64,000 bases of DNA from Otatea glauca (GCA_036346275.1 CM070723.1:51538743-51602742), one strand, 5' to 3'. Shown: positions 11,276 to 23,159, counted from the stretch's first letter. Program-made: numbers and translations. The notes: generated from the sequence alone by a model not told the origin.

Positions 11276-13388
11276 CCTTTTCTTTTGCTCAAGTCATCGT
11301 TGCATTTCCTTTGGATATCATGCTCTAATGACAGTGATAACATCTGACCAGTTTGCGTAATATGAAGTCTCTTTTTTTGCAGCTCCATGTCACGGATGAC
11401 ACACAATCGCACGATGACACCAGGTAAATTAACTAGGTATGGTAATTCATCCAACTATTGGGCTTACACTTTAGACCGGCAAGTAGTATTATGTGATTGG
11501 AAATGACTCAACCATGTATGCAAATAAGATTGCACAAATTGGACTTGTCCATGACTCCATGTGCATGCTATTGCTATTTCCCCTCAAAGATTAATGCGCA
11601 GCGATGAGTTTTGCGAGTATGGAATGACTACAACCAGCAAAAACGCAAGTGGAATTACATACCTGTCGCGTCGAATCTTAAAGCGGTTTGAAATGTGGAG
11701 AAAAGCGAGGACTAATCAGCACCTGGACGCATAACTCGATGGCTGGATCAGTTTCATTTTGCCAGTTCAGCTCCAACGAGTTAAGGTTGGTGCTCTTTAA
11801 AGTGAAAGAAAACTTTCAGCCATTCCAGTTTGGTGAGCAAAATGGTCAAAACAGCAACGCAAAAAGGCTCACATGGTCTCGGTTTGTGTCATATTAATTG
11901 ACTCATGTAAGTAATAATGATCAGAGAATGTTTATGTATGTTCTCTTCTTACCTTGATAGTGAAACCCATTTTGCAGGTTCAAATAAGATGGCATGCATA
12001 GTTCAAATTGGACTTGCTCATGTGTTTGTGTTTATCCCCTCAAAGATCAGTGGTGAATTGCTGATGCCTTTTGAGGATGGAGTGACCAACATCAGTAAAA
12101 TATTAGTGGGATTGGATCGTGTCGATCTGAAATGTGTGGAAAGCAATCTGAAATCTGAAAAACACAATCGGACTGCACATAACTTTGGCCCTGTTGATCA
12201 GTGGGCTCTTAGCCACCTACCTTGGACATTTTACCTTTTTAAATGACCAATTTTAGCAGACAAGGCTCGGAAGTCACAAGGGCATAATGGAATAAACGAG
12301 CGGCGGACAACAGTGCACGAAGAAAAGCTTACTAAAAATTCCTAGCTTGCCATACAAGTAGGAAACATGCTGAATATGACAATGGATAGCCGTATGAGAT
12401 CAAATTATATTGCATTTCCTTGCTGCTTAATTAGCTAATTAAGAAATAAGTAGACATTATGTACGTATCTATTTTCTTTATGATGTTCAGTTCTTCACCT
12501 TGATACCATTTTTGCAGGTTTTGCTGCTTCTATCTTTTGACACTGGTATCTGAATTTATCTGTTTTTCTGTAATATAAAATGGCATTGTGTATATGTTTG
12601 TGGGCTGATAGATGTTACAAGATGCCTGATTTCCTTTTTTGTTGCTGTTGTTGAAGTAGCATACGAAGCCTGATTCTGCAGGCCCATCACTGAAACAATC
12701 ACTGGGCCTGTTCTAAGGACACGCTATGCCTGAAGCTATAAACCACTAATTATTCCGCAGTTTTGGATCTCAAACGCCGCTCCTCTACAGTCTACAGAGA
12801 TCTCTCGCCTGAAGCTGCTGTCCATAGTAGCACCTACCTGACCATGGTAACATTAGTATCATATTTTGGCACGTTTTGTTACCAAGACAGAACCATGAGC
12901 AGTAGTGAGGTGCCCACTCCAAATTGTCAGAAACACACCTGAACTTCACGGCACCAGGCTTGGAACGGATGAGCTACTGAACCCAATTCAACATTGCGTG
13001 GTCCATTTTGGCTTGGATTCAACATTGGATTGGTAGAGGTTGAAGAGCACTCTTAACATCCTGACTCTGCATTCAGTTTCTGATCCTGGCTTCTAACATG
13101 TTGACCTGCATTTAGTTCTGTTCCTGTGCAATATCTGAAGGTTGGAGTACAGACATGTATAATCTGTATTCACTGGATACAAGTAGAATCCAAAGCATGA
13201 GTTTTGGGACCATGTATAACGAGTATTGGAAAAGTCATCTCAAGGAAGTACAAAATCCTTACCTGCAACCAAAATAATTTCGCTCGAGCTAAACATCAGA
13301 TCATCTAGCTTAGATGTTCCCTTATAATTTCATCTGAAATGTTGTTGTGTTACATAAGTCACCGACCAGTTTCCGGATTTCTTTGATT
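11276..13388. other. Unassigned DNA with a diverged internal duplication
   Basis: Two segments about 480 bp apart share phrases such as CAAATTGGACTTG and CCCCTCAAAGAT (near 11535/11580 and 12005/12038). A third partial match, CACCTTGATACCATTTTTGCAGG, lies near 12495. The open frame 11917-12246 (109 aa) falls in the second unit and matches no family I recognise. The repeated TTTTGCAGG would suit a splice acceptor, so an old captured gene is possible. Nothing is seen in 12550-13388. Confidence 0.3.
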
Positions 13389-13717
13389 CACAGGAATAGA
13401 AAAATTCAGGACTAAAATGTCATGATTTGTTGAATCCCGTAGGAAACAACACTACAGGAATTTACAACAAAGTGCGTTTGATTACACCATAGGAAAAATA
13501 CAGGAAATTTTGAGATTAAATGTTAATTGATTAGAGAGAGAATGGAGAGAGGAAGAGAGATGGGATATTATGACACTCAAAGGAATTGCTAACACGAGGT
13601 TGTAGGAATTTTTCCTATCCTATGAAATTCCTTTGAAGCAATCCTACAAATCAAGCACCTCTCGTAGGATTTTTCCTTTGAATTGAATTCCTCCATTTTT
13701 CTTCTGAAATTCCTGTG
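13389..13717. mobile_element. MITE-like repeat
   Basis: CACAGGAAT at 13389 is matched by ATTCCTGTG ending at 13717. The inner sequence is rich in mirrored AGGAATTT/AAATTCCT phrases (for example near 13605 and 13625), typical of a short foldback element. No clear target duplication is visible, so the boundaries are provisional. Confidence 0.45.
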
Positions 13718-13835
13718 GCCTCAGATAATTGGGCGGTTGGGATGAAACGAGGATATGACCCTAGTTTGGCTATAAATAAATGCAGAAAAGCTGAGCTGAG
13801 CTGATAACTGTTTCAAAAAAGCACCACATGGTGAC

Positions 13836-15953
13836 TAGGGATGGCAGTTTTACCCATGTATTTAAGTATCGCCGGGTACTCGACCCGATAAGGATGGGCA
13901 CGGATAGCACTTTCGATCTATAGGTGTTAATTTGTATCTATGGGTACCTGATGGGTATCCTATGACATGTGGGCCCACTTTTTTATAAGATATGTATTAG
14001 AAAATTGAAACCATAACTACCTAAATGAGACGCTGAGACACACATAAGGCTTTAAAAGATAATACTATGTTCAGAAACTTGTTGAGCATATATCATACTT
14101 TGAATTTGTTTTGCACATATCATGCTCTGAATATGTTGCACATATATCATGCTCTTTCTTTTAAACGATGCTCTATTATGTGTTGGCATATCTGCTATTA
14201 TCGTAGTCATAAGTGTTGAGTCACTACTATAGAAAATGTCATCACAGACGGTTTTCCGAACCGTCTGTAACCATGGGTCAGTGATGTTACGGAACATCAC
14301 AGCACGGTTTATGAACCGTCGTAATAGAATATATCACGAGCGGTTTCAAACTAAAACCGTCGTGATATGTAAACATCACGACGGTTTTACTAAGAACCGC
14401 TCAGATAACAACTATCACGAGCGGTTTTACTATGAACCGCCTGTGATGTTACTTTTAGAAATAAAAAAATATCGTCACGTACAGATGATATTTCTGTGAT
14501 CCAGCTGCTCTGTGCTAGTTCAGGCATAATATAAAAGCTATTGAATGTGAGATATCCCATGTCACTACTCTGAAGAACTTGAAAACGTAAAATCGACGAA
14601 AAAAAACTTCGGAGGCTGTTTTGAGGCCCTAAACGACATTTTTTCGAGATCGACGTTTTTTCGAAGCCTCGCGTGTACTTCTGATATAGCCCCCTGACTT
14701 TCACTTTATGGATTTTCAAATCGAACTTTTCATTAGCTTTAAAACGATCACAAGAACGTCGCGATCGGAGCTCGTATGCAAAAGTTATGGCCGTTTTACC
14801 GAAAGGTGCACGGATCGAAAACGAAAACGCGGCAACATCAAGAGTGCAAAAGAGAAGAGAAGAGGGAAAGGAAGATGAAGAGGAGAGGATGAGCTATAAC
14901 ATTTTAGTTGAAAGATTCGAACACCATACTTACCAAACATTCGAAGAGGAGAGGAAAAAGAAGTGAGAAGTGAGAAGTGAGAAGAGAGAAGAGAGAAGAG
15001 AAGAGAAGAGGAGAGCAGGAGAAGTGAAAAGAAAGCAACAGGAGAAGAGCCACGGGCTGGTATTTTAAAAGAAGTCGAAAACGAGACGAGCGGGAAGTTC
15101 AAATTTAGTGAGAGCGCGAAAGTTGAAATATTATCACAGACGGTTCTGTCTGGATAAACCGTCTGTGATGTGGTTTATCACAGACGGTTATTATAACGAA
15201 CCATTTGTGATAAGTCGCTGACGGTTTTATTATAAAACCGTCTGAGATAATACATGATATCACAGACGGTTTTAGTTAAAAATCGTCTGTGATATTAATG
15301 TATATCACTGGCGATTTTTGAAGAGTACCGTCTGTGATAATGTAACTGATGGTTGCAATATAGAACTGTCAGTGATGTTCATCGTCACAGACGGTTTTGA
15401 GAAATCGTCTATGATGAGGTATCTAATATAAGACTTTCTGTAGTAGTGAGTGTATGCTATGTGATTGAGTTAAATGCAGGTCAATTGAGTTTTCTATCTT
15501 ATCTTAGTCATTAAATGAGCTTACATATCACTATCCCACATTTTACTCTAATGCTTATCACCTTATTCATCGAAGTCAAATACAATATCTATGAAAACAC
15601 ATTTGTTTCTATGAAAACATTATGGAATAGTGTAGTATTTGTCATCAAATATTTTATATGTACTCACTTGAACTTGTAGTATCATTGGTCACGTATAGGC
15701 CATCATGATATGCTGATTAAATGAAATAAACTGAAGTATCATTGGTCACCTATAGCCCATATTAACTCTCTATTTTCAGCATAGCCTGCTACCCATGGGT
15801 ACCAATTGGGTATCGTGTACCCATTGTGTTTGGGTATGGGCACAGATCTGTACCTGATAAGTCTAATAGGTTTGGGTGAGCGGCATGATTTCGGGTTTCC
15901 GGTTTGGGTGGACGGTAGTCGTACCCAAAGGTACCCACTCGATTGACACCCTA
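13836..15953. mobile_element. Non-autonomous hAT with perfect 8-bp TSD, carrying a nested CACTA
   Basis: The element begins TAGGGATGGCA and ends TGACACCCTA. It is flanked by ATGGTGAC at 13828-13835 and 15954-15961, an exact 8-bp duplication as expected for hAT insertions. Inner ends share GGGTACC/GGTACCC phrases. Without the nested CACTA (14222-15448 plus 3-bp TSD) it is about 890 bp and codes for nothing. Confidence 0.85.
14222..15448. mobile_element. Non-autonomous CACTA element, 1.2 kb
   Basis: Termini are CACTACTATAGAAAA on the left and CTTTCTGTAGTAGTG on the right. The 3-bp duplication AGT lies at 14219-14221 and 15449-15451. Subterminal arrays at about 14235-14455 and 15130-15410 are built from ATCACAGACGGTT, ATCACGAGCGGTT and their inverted copies, the same motif frame as the inner CACTA at 27443-36356. 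The middle (14520-15110) contains a purine-rich run near 14840-15030 and no transposase. Confidence 0.88.
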
Positions 15954-16139
15954 ATGGTGACCCATAGACTCAAAACTTGCGAGAGGTCAATTTTTGGATT
16001 CAAAAGATCCGATCTTCTTCATTTTAAGTCTGATTGACCTCATTTTTCTTCCTAAATTTATATAAAAGTATAATCTATATATTTGTACTAGTTTTGTATT
16101 TTATTTAAATTTATTTGGATTTTATTTGAAATTAGATGT

Positions 16140-17210
16140 TCTTCGCGTATACTTTTCGGAGAGTCGGAACGATTTGTTGTCGACGATATCGAGTACCTAC
16201 CCTTCGATCCAGGCAAGTCACACATCCTTTGCCATGTTGATCCCAGAATTTTAAATTATATTTTGATTTAAATTATTGCACATATAATTTTTATCAGTGT
16301 AATTTGAATCCCAGATTTAAATGCTTAGTTACTCCTAATTGTTATGACCCTATTTGACTTTGATAATCCATATACTTTGTCACCTTAAGAAAAATCTCAC
16401 TAGTTGGTACATTAATATAGTATTGACTAGTGCTATATAATAACTGGCTTAGGCAAGCTTAGACCTGAATTATAATCTTTTTAGGAATTTGTGCCAATCA
16501 AAGATGCTTTGGTGATAAAGGTTATTTCTTAGCATTGGTATGCCGTGGAATGATATGAAAATTAATATGGTTTAAAGCAAAATGAAAATGTGGTTTAGAC
16601 TGGGCGAGAATGGTTGACTGGTGGTCTTTGGGTTTGCTGAAAAGCTCGCCTAGTTAATTAAGGGCTGGTCTGTGAGCTACTGAATGTAAAGTGCAACCGT
16701 GTTTCCATAAGTCTGGTATGGGACAGACTTGGTTGTCCGTTTAGCGATATTTCATGTTAGTTGTTCCATTGGAGGAATGTGGGGATGGTTAGTCTGTCAC
16801 ATGGCGCAAGAGGTGGCTTCTGGATTGAGCGGTTTTAACCCTACCAGTGGTGAAACCTCAGCGAGTATAACTACATGAGATGAAGTTTTATAGGGGCCTT
16901 ATCGTGATTTTTCTCTGCCAACACACCAAAGGTAGCGTGTCTTTGGGCAAATGGAGACAATCATATCTTGCGGGTAAAGTTGTATAACCTCTGCAGAGTG
17001 TAAAACTAATCGATTAGCCGCACCCGCGGTCATGGGCATGCCGAGCAAGTCTTTCACAGATTATATTTTGATGTTTAAAAAATGGTTTCAGAACAGTGGT
17101 TTTTATATGTGGTGAGAGTCCACATGGAAAATTTGGAATAAAACTCCAGGTTGAAACCCGGGCTGAAAATTTGGGATGAAACTCCAGGTTGACTACGTTT
17201 ACAAAAAAAA
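16140..17210 (+). mobile_element. Fragment of the large LTR family, copy 4
   Basis: It shares, in order, an acidic segment with a GGCAAGT donor-like site (near 16205), a GTAAAG..TGTATA.CCTCTGCAGAGTGTAAA block (near 16975), and the CGCACCCGCGGTCATGGGC phrase (near 17020) with copies 1-3. Both termini are absent, so it is a truncated piece. The boundaries are approximate. Confidence 0.55.
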
Positions 17211-18496
17211 AGAGACAAAGAGGGCTTAAAAAGTGATTTTTTTTCTACCAACTTTTTAAGTAGTGTGTTAAAAAAAACTGATTTAATTAGTGAGCTATGC
17301 AGATAACCTGAACCCTGACCTTATTTTGGAACGCTGTAAGTCGATGTCTGGATACGAAAATTCAATCGGAATCTTCATATGGATACTCGACACCGAAAGG
17401 ACAAGTGGGATCTACCTTGATGGAGAGTGTCATGCTGACAAGGCTGTGAAGCTTTATTTTACTAGTATACAGATTGTGTGGCTTGGAAATGAACCTTTTT
17501 ACCATCTCCTTGGCCATTGTTGGCACGAAGCTTCCTCCTTGCTTAAAGCTGTTGCACTACATTGACACATGTAGGAGTAGTACGAATCACGAGCTTTTGC
17601 GACTGCCATATTGTGTTCGCACGGCGGCCGGCCTGCCCATGCAGCCCGCTGGTGATCAAAATGGCTTTTGAGTATGTTAAACTCTGATAACTTTTTTTAT
17701 ACTCTTCGAATCGGATTAAAGTTCAATAAAATATGATAGGGACGTTCATGCACGATCTCAAGAATAGAAAAGATAGATATCATGCAGAGAACCAAAATAA
17801 CTATGTTGAAACAACCCTAACAAGAAAGAAAAGGTTTGGTAAAACCGATTGTAAATTCTTTAACTAATTACAACCTTAAAAAAGTATTAAGTGTTTGTTG
17901 CTCTCTAACAACACTCTCGAATCTTTTAGGTTCCTTAGATCTATGCCCTATAAAAAATCTAATGCTAAAGAATAATTTAGCCTCTAATCCTCTTGTACGT
18001 CTCTTGCTTTGGATGATTTGGTTTTTGGTTTTTTTTTTCTTGGTTACTTGGATTCTCTATAATTACCCCATAGGTTTTAGCCCTACTTCAAAAAAGAAAT
18101 AGGAATTCTGCTCCGAAAAAAATAGGTTTTTTCTTGGTTATTTAGGTTCTCTATAATTACTCTACAAGTTTATATAGCATCCTTAGCCCTACTTAAAAAA
18201 GAAATAGAAATCATACTCTAAAAGAAAATTGGAATCTTATTTACTAAACCGAGTATGTGTAGCGTTTGAAAACTTGAGACAGAAAGCCGAAAAGCTAGGC
18301 ACAGAAAAATCTAAAAAGAGGATGGATGGAGGGAAAGGATGCCAGATCAGTCACTAACACCAATCTTGGTGGATCTCATGTGTCTGTTGAACCGGAATTT
18401 CCTCAGCGTGTGCTTCCAAAGCATTGGATTATGAGAACAACTCCAAATATTCTCAAGATAAAGGGAAAAAAATAAAGCCTGAACAACGGTCGTTCT
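17211..18496. other. Unassigned DNA with an open frame
   Basis: An open frame at 17290-17565 (91 aa, starts MSYADNLNPDLIL) matches no family I know. A CTATGCAG acceptor-like site lies just upstream, so a captured exon is possible. At 17995-18235 two copies of a CTTGGTTA..GG.TTCTCTATAATTAC segment about 125 bp apart form a short AT-rich duplication. Nothing else is seen. Confidence 0.35.
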
Positions 18497-18734
18497 CGTT
18501 ATAATATAGATTGATTAGAATCCATATTCGGTTGGACTCTATCTCTATATTAGTGAATCCGAATCTATTTACTGTTACCTTCTACTATATATTGGATACC
18601 CCTTGTACAAGAGAACCAATCTGATAAATAGTGAGAACTATTTTCTCTCTACATTGTATGCTCCCTATTTTGTTCTTGCAATTTCTTCGGCACATTGTTG
18701 ATTGATCGTGGGCAAACAACTACGTTTTATAACA
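18497..18734 (+). repeat. 5' LTR of Copia copy A
   Basis: The 238-bp LTR begins CGTTATAATATAG (the canonical first T has become C) and ends TTTTATAACA. It contains CTATATATTGG (TATA-like), CCTTGTACAAGAG and AATAAATAG phrases shared by all copies. It is followed directly by the primer-binding site. Confidence 0.88.
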
Positions 18735-18750
18735 CGTTATCAGCATGAAG
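18735..18750 (+). other. Primer-binding site region of Copia copy A
   Basis: CGTTATCAGCATGAAG follows the LTR end directly. The same position in copy B (42974-42989) reads CATTATCAGCACGAAG. TTATCAGCA after a Copia LTR is a familiar primer-binding sequence for initiator Met tRNA-primed plant Copia elements. Confidence 0.7.
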
Positions 18751-19734
18751 CTCTTCATTGCTAGAAGAAGATAAGCGCTCAATTAGCACAGGAGATTGGA
18801 TCTCTCGGTGACGCGGGGCGTAGATTAGATCTCCGTGTGAAACTTCCAGCGGCGACTTCCAGCGCCGCGTACGAAGCAGCAGATCAAACCAGTAATTCCC
18901 TCCGTGCGGCACAGCGAGGAAAAGAAGCCTAGGCAGATTGATTAGCAAAAGCAAGATCAGAGCACCGGAGAACTGTTCTCCCGGCGCAAGAAGCCGCAAC
19001 CTGCGTCAAATCGTCGTCGAGCGGCAGGAATTGAATAATTAGCGAGACGCAGAGCAAGTGTCGGCATAGCAGAGATTCAATCTCTCGGCGCGAGACGGCA
19101 CTCGCACGCGCGGCGTGATCAAGGCGTCACGAGTGAACAGCGTGTAGCAGCGCCGGGCAGCAGCATGCCAGCACTCGTCCCAGCCAACATGCAGCGGCCT
19201 CGGCACTTCAGGGCCCACAGCAGCAACGGCGCACATGCATAGCCGCATAGGCCGGCCGGCCGGCTAGTTGACGTACTGCCTGTGTTGTACAAGCCATGCA
19301 TGGGCACGGCACAACGCTGGATGGCGAGACGCGAGGGCAGGAGCACGACTGGCAGCGGCGACTTGCACATGCATGCATGGGAGGCAGCGACGGCGTGAAC
19401 CGGCGGCGCATGGCAGCAGCAGAACGCGCGGCGGCAGGCAGCAGGGGCTGCGCAGCGCTGGGGGTTGGGAATTGATTGGAATCCAGAATCCAGATCAGCT
19501 TGCCCTCACCAGAAACGAACTGGCCTCCACCGCTGCCGTCAAGGACAATCTCCACGTCGCCACCAATTGCTCGCAGAAGCGGCTGGAACGACGTAAGCGG
19601 GCGGCGGTGGCCGTCGTAGCTCACGGTGCGGTCCATGTGGATCAGGTCTTTTGTTAGCTTGATCGGGAGAGCGACGTACGACACGAGCAGCGAGACAAGC
19701 GAAGCCATGGGAACGTCGGGTTGCATGTACGTAC
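18751..19734 (+). other. Copia copy A leader, first part
   Basis: GC-rich leader between the PBS and the outer CACTA. Open frames on both strands (18727-18999, 19039-19726 minus, 19268-19657 plus) overlap and carry no domain. The leader resumes at 37058 after the CACTA. I see no resemblance to the first part of the copy B leader (42990-43096 and 51627-53029). Confidence 0.55.
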
Positions 19735-19759
19735 CTTGAAAAAGGCCATCTCCGTCACA

Positions 19760-20105
19760 TATAACACTATCTGTGGCGGTTTTTAGCTAGAACAGTCACT
19801 GATATTCGGGTATCAGTGACGATTCGAGTCAAAAACCGCTACTAATCATCCAAGTATCAGTGACGGTTTTTTGATAAAACCGCCACTGATACTAAAATAT
19901 TAGTAGCGGTTTTATCCCAAAAACCGTCATTGATAATACGACTATTAGTGGCGGTTTTTGGCTAGAACTGCCACTAATACAACTATCAGTGGCAGTTGTA
20001 TATAAAACCGCCACTGATAGGCCTAGTATCAGTGGTGGTTTTTTGATAGAACAGTCACTGATATTACGTCAGTAGCGGTTTTGAGCCAAAACCGCCGCTG
20101 ATAAT
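19760..20105. repeat. Outer CACTA terminal array (TNPA side)
   Basis: Inverted pairs of ATCAGTGGCGGTTTT-type motifs with short loops, for example GTGACGGTTTTTTGATAAAA followed by CCGCCACTGATA near 19860. Variants GTAGCGGTTTT and GTGGCAGTT occur. Subterminal repeats of En/Spm elements are the known binding sites of the TNPA-type protein. Here the core is ATCA-GTGG-CGGTT. Confidence 0.88.
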
Positions 20106-20333
20106 CCCACACAGGAAAATAAAAAACTGGCATTCGTGGTTAGCCTCAGGCAACGCTAGCCATGCCTTTTCATTATGTACATTGTTGTTTCAGTTGACAT
20201 TACTAGTTCAAATGTAAGATTTATTAGCATAATCATTTTAAAAAAACTGTCAGATACAAGAGAGATAAAAACGGGATGCTGGGCATAGAAGAATTGGAAA
20301 TAACAAAAAATAGCTAAGATTCTATCTACTTAC

Positions 20334-20807
20334 TAATCATTTGAAGGTTTTTATGCAACTCTCTAGCAACTTCAAGGAACTGAAAACCACTCAACTCTTC
20401 CATGTGCACCGCTGCCAAAATGAAATCAACATCTTGTGCATGATTCTCAAGACATCGGAGTGCCTCTATGGGACTTGAATACACTGTTACTGAAAAAAAG
20501 GGAAAATTTTTAGTGTCTATTCTGAATACAAAAAATTCTCAGAACTATAAAAGAAAAAGTTTCTGCATGCAGACCATTGCAAAGTCAGAATCAGTGACTG
20601 AGGAATATTATGAAGGATGGAAAAAGTAGTAGTAATAAAATATCTACTTCTTAAAAAGAACATGGATTCTTTGGCGAGAATTGATGGCGCTTACCATAAA
20701 AGTTGAGTTCAGAGCATAGACCTTGCTAAATTCGCATGATGTTTATCATCATCGATGACCATGACACTAAGCCCATCAGTAGTGCGTCCTTCTGTTCTTT
20801 GAGCCAT
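20334..20807 (-). pseudogene. Captured response-regulator receiver domain (two exons)
   Basis: The first exon (20807-20695) starts at an ATG and reads MAQRTEGRTTDGLS then VMVIDDDKHHANLARSML, with the paired acidic residues that open a receiver domain. A one-base deletion creates a stop at 20709-20711. The exon then ends at a GTAAGC donor. The second exon (20489-20334) follows a poly-T CAG acceptor and reads VTVYSSPIEALRCLE, then DFILAAVHMEELSGFQFLEV. It ends at a GTAAGT donor. Introns were kept, so capture was at DNA level. In the usual D-V-x-M-P position the Asp is Ala (LAAVHME), so it would not be phosphorylated there. Type-B or pseudo-response regulators are the closest class I can suggest. 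Confidence 0.78.
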
Positions 20808-21949
20808 GAGTTTCTCAATGCTAGAGTTATTCTGGTTTTTGAGCTTTATTTTTGTATGTGAAGCACTTGATCCATCAGTAGGGCTGAAGAGAACGTTGTG
20901 GGCCTGCGACTGGCTCAAGGCTTGTTGTTCTTGTCGTTCAACTTGTTCTTCAATGGTGCCTTGTATTTCTCGCAGAACCCTTTCCTTCATCATTTCCATT
21001 TCCTGCTCACCCGCTCTTCTTTAGCTCTCCGACTCTATAAGAGTCTCGTGCTCGGGAATCCAATCTTCCATGGAACCTTGACCCCGACGCCTCGTGTCCG
21101 ACCGGGGTGCTCTTTGTTTCCTAGGGCCGCTGTTAGCTCGTCTTTCTCCCTGTCTGGGTGAAAAGATCCTTGGGTGGACTGGTCGTAAAACTCATGAACT
21201 CTTTGCGTCATTGCTTCGTCTTCGTTGCTCTTGAATGATAAACCCCCAGTAGACAAGATATCTGCCCTCGCTAGCACGTAGTGCTTCACTCGGTCTGGTA
21301 GTCCGATCAAGGGACTTGTGCCAGCCAATTGGACCGCTTCTAATTCTTGCCTCTCCCATTGAGCAATTTTACCCGCGTACCCACTCATGCCAAGTCTGTG
21401 GGGGTGAGTATTCCTTCTTGCGATGCTAATGTGGTTCTCACTGAACTTCCTTGCTGCTTCGGATTGCTTCATCACCACAAACTCATCCCAATATGGCTCT
21501 AATCTTGGGTACTTTCCGATGGCTAGCCGATTTTGCTTCACATAATTTATGTTCAGCCTTGCCTTGAAGTTTCTCCACGCCGCATCTATGGTCATCAATG
21601 CGTCGCGACGCAAGAGTTCTTCGGCTCCTTCGGGGAATTCGAAGGTTTCTTTGAGCTCTGTCCACAGATCCTTTTTGGTGGCTCGGGGCACTTTATGCCA
21701 ATCCGAATAGGTGATTGGCACTTTATCCCTTACGATGTACCCGCATGTTGACTGTATTTTCTTCTTGATTTTCTCGGTGCAACAGGGCCCCAGATATCTA
21801 AGACCTACGAGATGGTGTACCGCCTTGAGCTTCTTAGTTTTCCTCGTCCTCGGCGTCTTGCAACAGAGCATCATCTGCAACAATGGTGGAGGCCTCGGCA
21901 CCTTCGGTGGTTGGGTGGAGGGTAAGGTACTGCTCGGGCTCTCCTCCAT
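20709..21949 (-). pseudogene. TNPA-like (Transposase_24) gene of the outer CACTA, fused to receiver exon
   Basis: The frame 21949-21035 (304 aa) starts MEESPSSTLPS. It contains VRDKVPITYSDWHKVP, WRNFKARLN, the HPHRLGMSGYAGKIAQWERQ segment and ALGNKEHPGRTRG, all hallmarks of plant En/Spm second-gene proteins (Transposase_24 type). After one frame change near 21020 it continues at 20999-20709 through a Gln/Glu-rich, probably coiled-coil stretch (ERVLREIQGTIEEQVERQEQ) and then, without a stop, into the captured receiver domain. The protein would bind the subterminal repeats. It lies downstream of the internal array, which probably drove it. Confidence 0.8.
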
Positions 21950-22149
21950 TATAGGCTCGGTTTGAGCTCCATTAGAACTACTGATTCGACCGAAACATAA
22001 TTTTCGCCAATTATTACAGAATCATCTCATGGAATTTCAAAGTACGTATGTATGTCTTGTCTGTGTAATATTGTGTGGTGCTAAGATGAAAATAATTTTG
22101 CAAGAGCAAGAGACTTAATTAGCTCAGAACAAAACTAATTAAGCAAGCA

Positions 22150-22850
22150 TTAACTCTTAAACTAGTGCTGATTGGTTGTAAATTTTGTGGACCCAATATG
22201 TAGCTATGGTGCATACAGTGACCACTAAAATGCTACACACATACACCTTGCAACGCCCATGGTTTGCATTAATGAAACTCAATCGAAATAAAACATGTAG
22301 GACCGAAAGGTACAAATCATCTTATGGAATTGAGATGACTCCCATGTTTTTAGCTACAAATCATCTTTTGTTTCAGAGAAAATACTACTATCAGATGCTT
22401 TTACTTTTTCTCTTTTCCCTTCTCATTTTTAGAGAAAATAAATGACAAGGCATGAACATAAAAAGGAACAAAAATTCTTTGCATGGCTTGTGAGTAAGAT
22501 CTCTAAATGGTCTTTGCAACCTGTTATTGTCTCTGATGATTACTAAAACAAAGCATGCAGATGCAACAAGTGGAAGATGAAAAGTTTCAATGATAAGTTT
22601 AAGGAAGGATAAAATCAAGGTTATTATATAAACTGGAAAAACAAGGTTGTCAGGATCGAGATACTTGGCAAAATCATTTTCCTATTGACAGGTACGGGCG
22701 TAAGTAGTTTAGTTGCTTGTACCATGGAATGCAGTATGCATAAAGAATATTTTTGCATCGATGCATGTCTCATGTGAATGAAGCAGTTGCAATCACATTT
22801 ATAATTTTGCAGAAAATAAGGCGGAGTAGACAAAATGGATAACCATACCT
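22150..22850 (-). other. AT-rich intron of the outer TNPA-like gene
   Basis: No domain is seen on either strand. Short frames (22185-22445 plus, 22391-22618 minus, 22624-22833 minus) are unsupported. The position between a donor at about 22851 and the coding start at 21949 fits a leader intron. Confidence 0.45.
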
Positions 22851-22851
22851 G

Positions 22852-23115
22852 TGACGACGGCGTTAGAAGGGCCGAGTCGGGGCGGCGTCGAGGGGGATGA
22901 CGACGGCGCAGGCCGTCGGGCGGCGACGGCGGAGTCGGGCGCGTCGGGCGGTTGAGTCGGGCGGCGTCGGCGGGCGGCGACGCGCGCAGTCGTCGGCGAG
23001 TCGGGGCGGCAACGGCGGCGTCGGCGTCGAGTCGGGAGCGGCCACCGTGGGCCAGAGACGAGCGGCGTCGGGGGGCGTCGGGAGCTTAGGGTTTAGATTA
23101 TGTCTCGGTGAGAAC
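22852..23115 (-). promoter_or_regulatory. GC-rich leader exon of the outer TNPA-like gene
   Basis: On the minus strand a GC-rich segment (CCGCCGTCGCC-type repeats) begins just after the internal array and ends at an AG|GTATGG donor at about 22852. The intron would then run to near 21960, before the ATG at 21949. The open frames on both strands in this GC-rich block have no domain and are not conserved. The same design (array, GC-rich exon, intron) is seen at 31765-31980 and 44860-45235. Confidence 0.55.
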
Positions 23116-23159
23116 AATGAAGCGGCGGGAGTTTAGGGTTTACAAGTTGTATATGGGGT

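Noticed and set aside
19039..19726. Frames on both strands in the Copia A leader, up to 172 codons
   Set aside because: They sit in GC-rich leader DNA between the PBS and a CACTA insertion and show no domain.
22863..23136. Arg/Pro-rich frames in the outer element
   Set aside because: Simple CG-rich repeats in a leader exon produce open frames on both strands. No conserved protein.
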